From NCBI GenBank assembly GCA_944326135.1, contig CALVCU010000015.1:62001-126000 (forward strand): a stretch of 64,000 bases of DNA. Reading direction: 5' to 3'. Source of the stretch: an uncultured Ligilactobacillus sp. (GTDB lineage Bacteria; Bacillota; Bacilli; Lactobacillales; Lactobacillaceae). How positions within the stretch are numbered: position 1 is the stretch's first letter; every line of letters starts with the position of its first letter. The position numbers and the translations under genes were made by a program. The notes below the pieces were generated by a model. The model ran no database searches. It worked only from the letters and a program-made list of their open reading frames with translations, and had not been told where the DNA came from. Shown here piece after piece: positions 63,595-64,000 of this stretch.

Positions 63595-64000
63595 TTATTT
63601 TTCTATCCAACCACCATCAATAGGAACAGCAACTCCATGAATATAATCAGCTCGTGGGCTTGCCAAAAACATTGTTAAAGCTGCTACTTCTTCTGGTTTT
63701 GCCCAACGTTTTGCGGGAGTTTCATCAGCTACCCATTTTGCCATATGAGCATCGCCAGCAAAATCAGCTGCATTCATAGGAGTTTCAATTGCTCCTGGGG
63801 CGATTGAATTTGCACGAATTCCCTTTGCTGCATAATCATAATCTAATTGTTTAGTATAACCAATAATTCCTGATTTGGCAGCAGTATAAGCTGCACCACC
63901 GCCTCCAGCAACCATTCCTGCAATTGAAGCCATATTCACGATTACACCGTGATGTTGTTCAAGCATTTGTGGCAATACTAAATTAGTTATACGAAAAATG
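63595..64000 (-). CDS. SDR-family oxidoreductase, 5' end beyond the window
   Basis: The C-terminal 134 residues of a classical SDR; the frame stays open to the window edge, so the cofactor-binding N-terminus lies outside. Visible are IVNMASIAGMV with the catalytic Ser, Tyr-x-x-x-Lys in AAYTAAKSG, IRANSIAPGAIETPM, KRWAKPEEVAALTMFLASPRADYIHG and the final VPIDGGW, all as in FabG-like 3-oxoacyl-ACP reductases and related alcohol/ketone reductases. Context does not reveal the substrate. An internal TTG at 63975 looks like a start but is within the conserved core. Confidence 0.9.
   Translation of the reverse strand, partial: IFRITNLVLPQMLEQHHGVIVNMASIAGMVAGGGGAAYTAAKSGIIGYTKQLDYDYAAKGIRANSIAPGAIETPMNAADFAGDAHMAKWVADETPAKRWAKPEEVAALTMFLASPRADYIHGVAVPIDGGWIEK

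Overview
The window is AT-rich and reads like the chromosome of a low-GC Gram-positive bacterium of the Lactobacillaceae, possibly a Ligilactobacillus-type species; the genus is inference. The supporting signs are a T-box leader before tyrS, TTG/GTG starts behind AAGGAG-type ribosome sites, extended -10 (TGnTATAAT) promoters, a KxYKxGKxW-type signal peptide, a cydABDC operon, a Wzz/BY-kinase/PHP-phosphatase (CpsC/D/B) capsule regulatory trio and a ComK homologue. No rRNA, tRNA, CRISPR array or insertion sequence was seen.

Layout. 1-3.9 kb: the end of an NhaC-like antiporter, then a frameshifted copy of a large LTA-synthase-like membrane protein. 3.9-7.7 kb: a YlbF-family protein, T-box plus tyrS, and a YjeM-like amino acid transporter. 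7.9-17.8 kb: a respiratory block (SDR, cydA, cydB, cydD, cydC, polyprenyl diphosphate synthase, menA-type prenyltransferase, type II NADH dehydrogenase). Together these can carry electrons from NADH through a menaquinone-type quinone to cytochrome bd and oxygen. No genes for making the naphthoquinone head group are in the window. 17.9-27.6 kb: NAD kinase, a Gtf3-like glycosyltransferase, the intact inverted paralogue of the broken LTA-synthase-like gene, a GT-C-like membrane protein and a large secreted GH25 lysozyme with C-terminal wall-binding repeats.

27.7-56.5 kb is surface polysaccharide synthesis. The first part (27.7-38.3 kb) has mixed strands and holds a GT14-like transferase, a flippase, UDP-galactopyranose mutase, a DUF4422 transferase, a priming transferase, a GlfT2-like transferase and a Wzy-like polymerase. 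The second part (38.5-56.5 kb) is a long co-directional operon. It opens with a serine-hydrolase-like protein that lacks its catalytic motifs, followed by wzz, BY-kinase, PHP phosphatase, epimerase, a second priming transferase, many glycosyltransferases, a second polymerase and flippase, a LicD protein, rfbB and a deletion remnant of rfbD. Two sets of priming enzyme, polymerase and flippase, plus one mutase and three GlfT2-like enzymes, suggest two polymers with galactofuranose in at least one.

56.7-64 kb: an NhaC antiporter; a divergent pair of competence regulators (ComK and a ComX/SigH-like sigma factor) followed by a DUF1659/DUF2922 pair; a 590-base non-coding stretch with a candidate small RNA and a 24-codon leader-like reading frame; a CycA-like permease; an APC permease; and a 5'-truncated SDR at the window edge.

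The most interesting signals are a hairpin that would cover the ribosome site of the competence sigma factor, the degenerate serine hydrolase and perfect inverted repeat at the head of the polysaccharide operon, the broken/intact pair of acyltransferase-LTA-synthase fusions, the rfbD remnant and the candidate small RNA.
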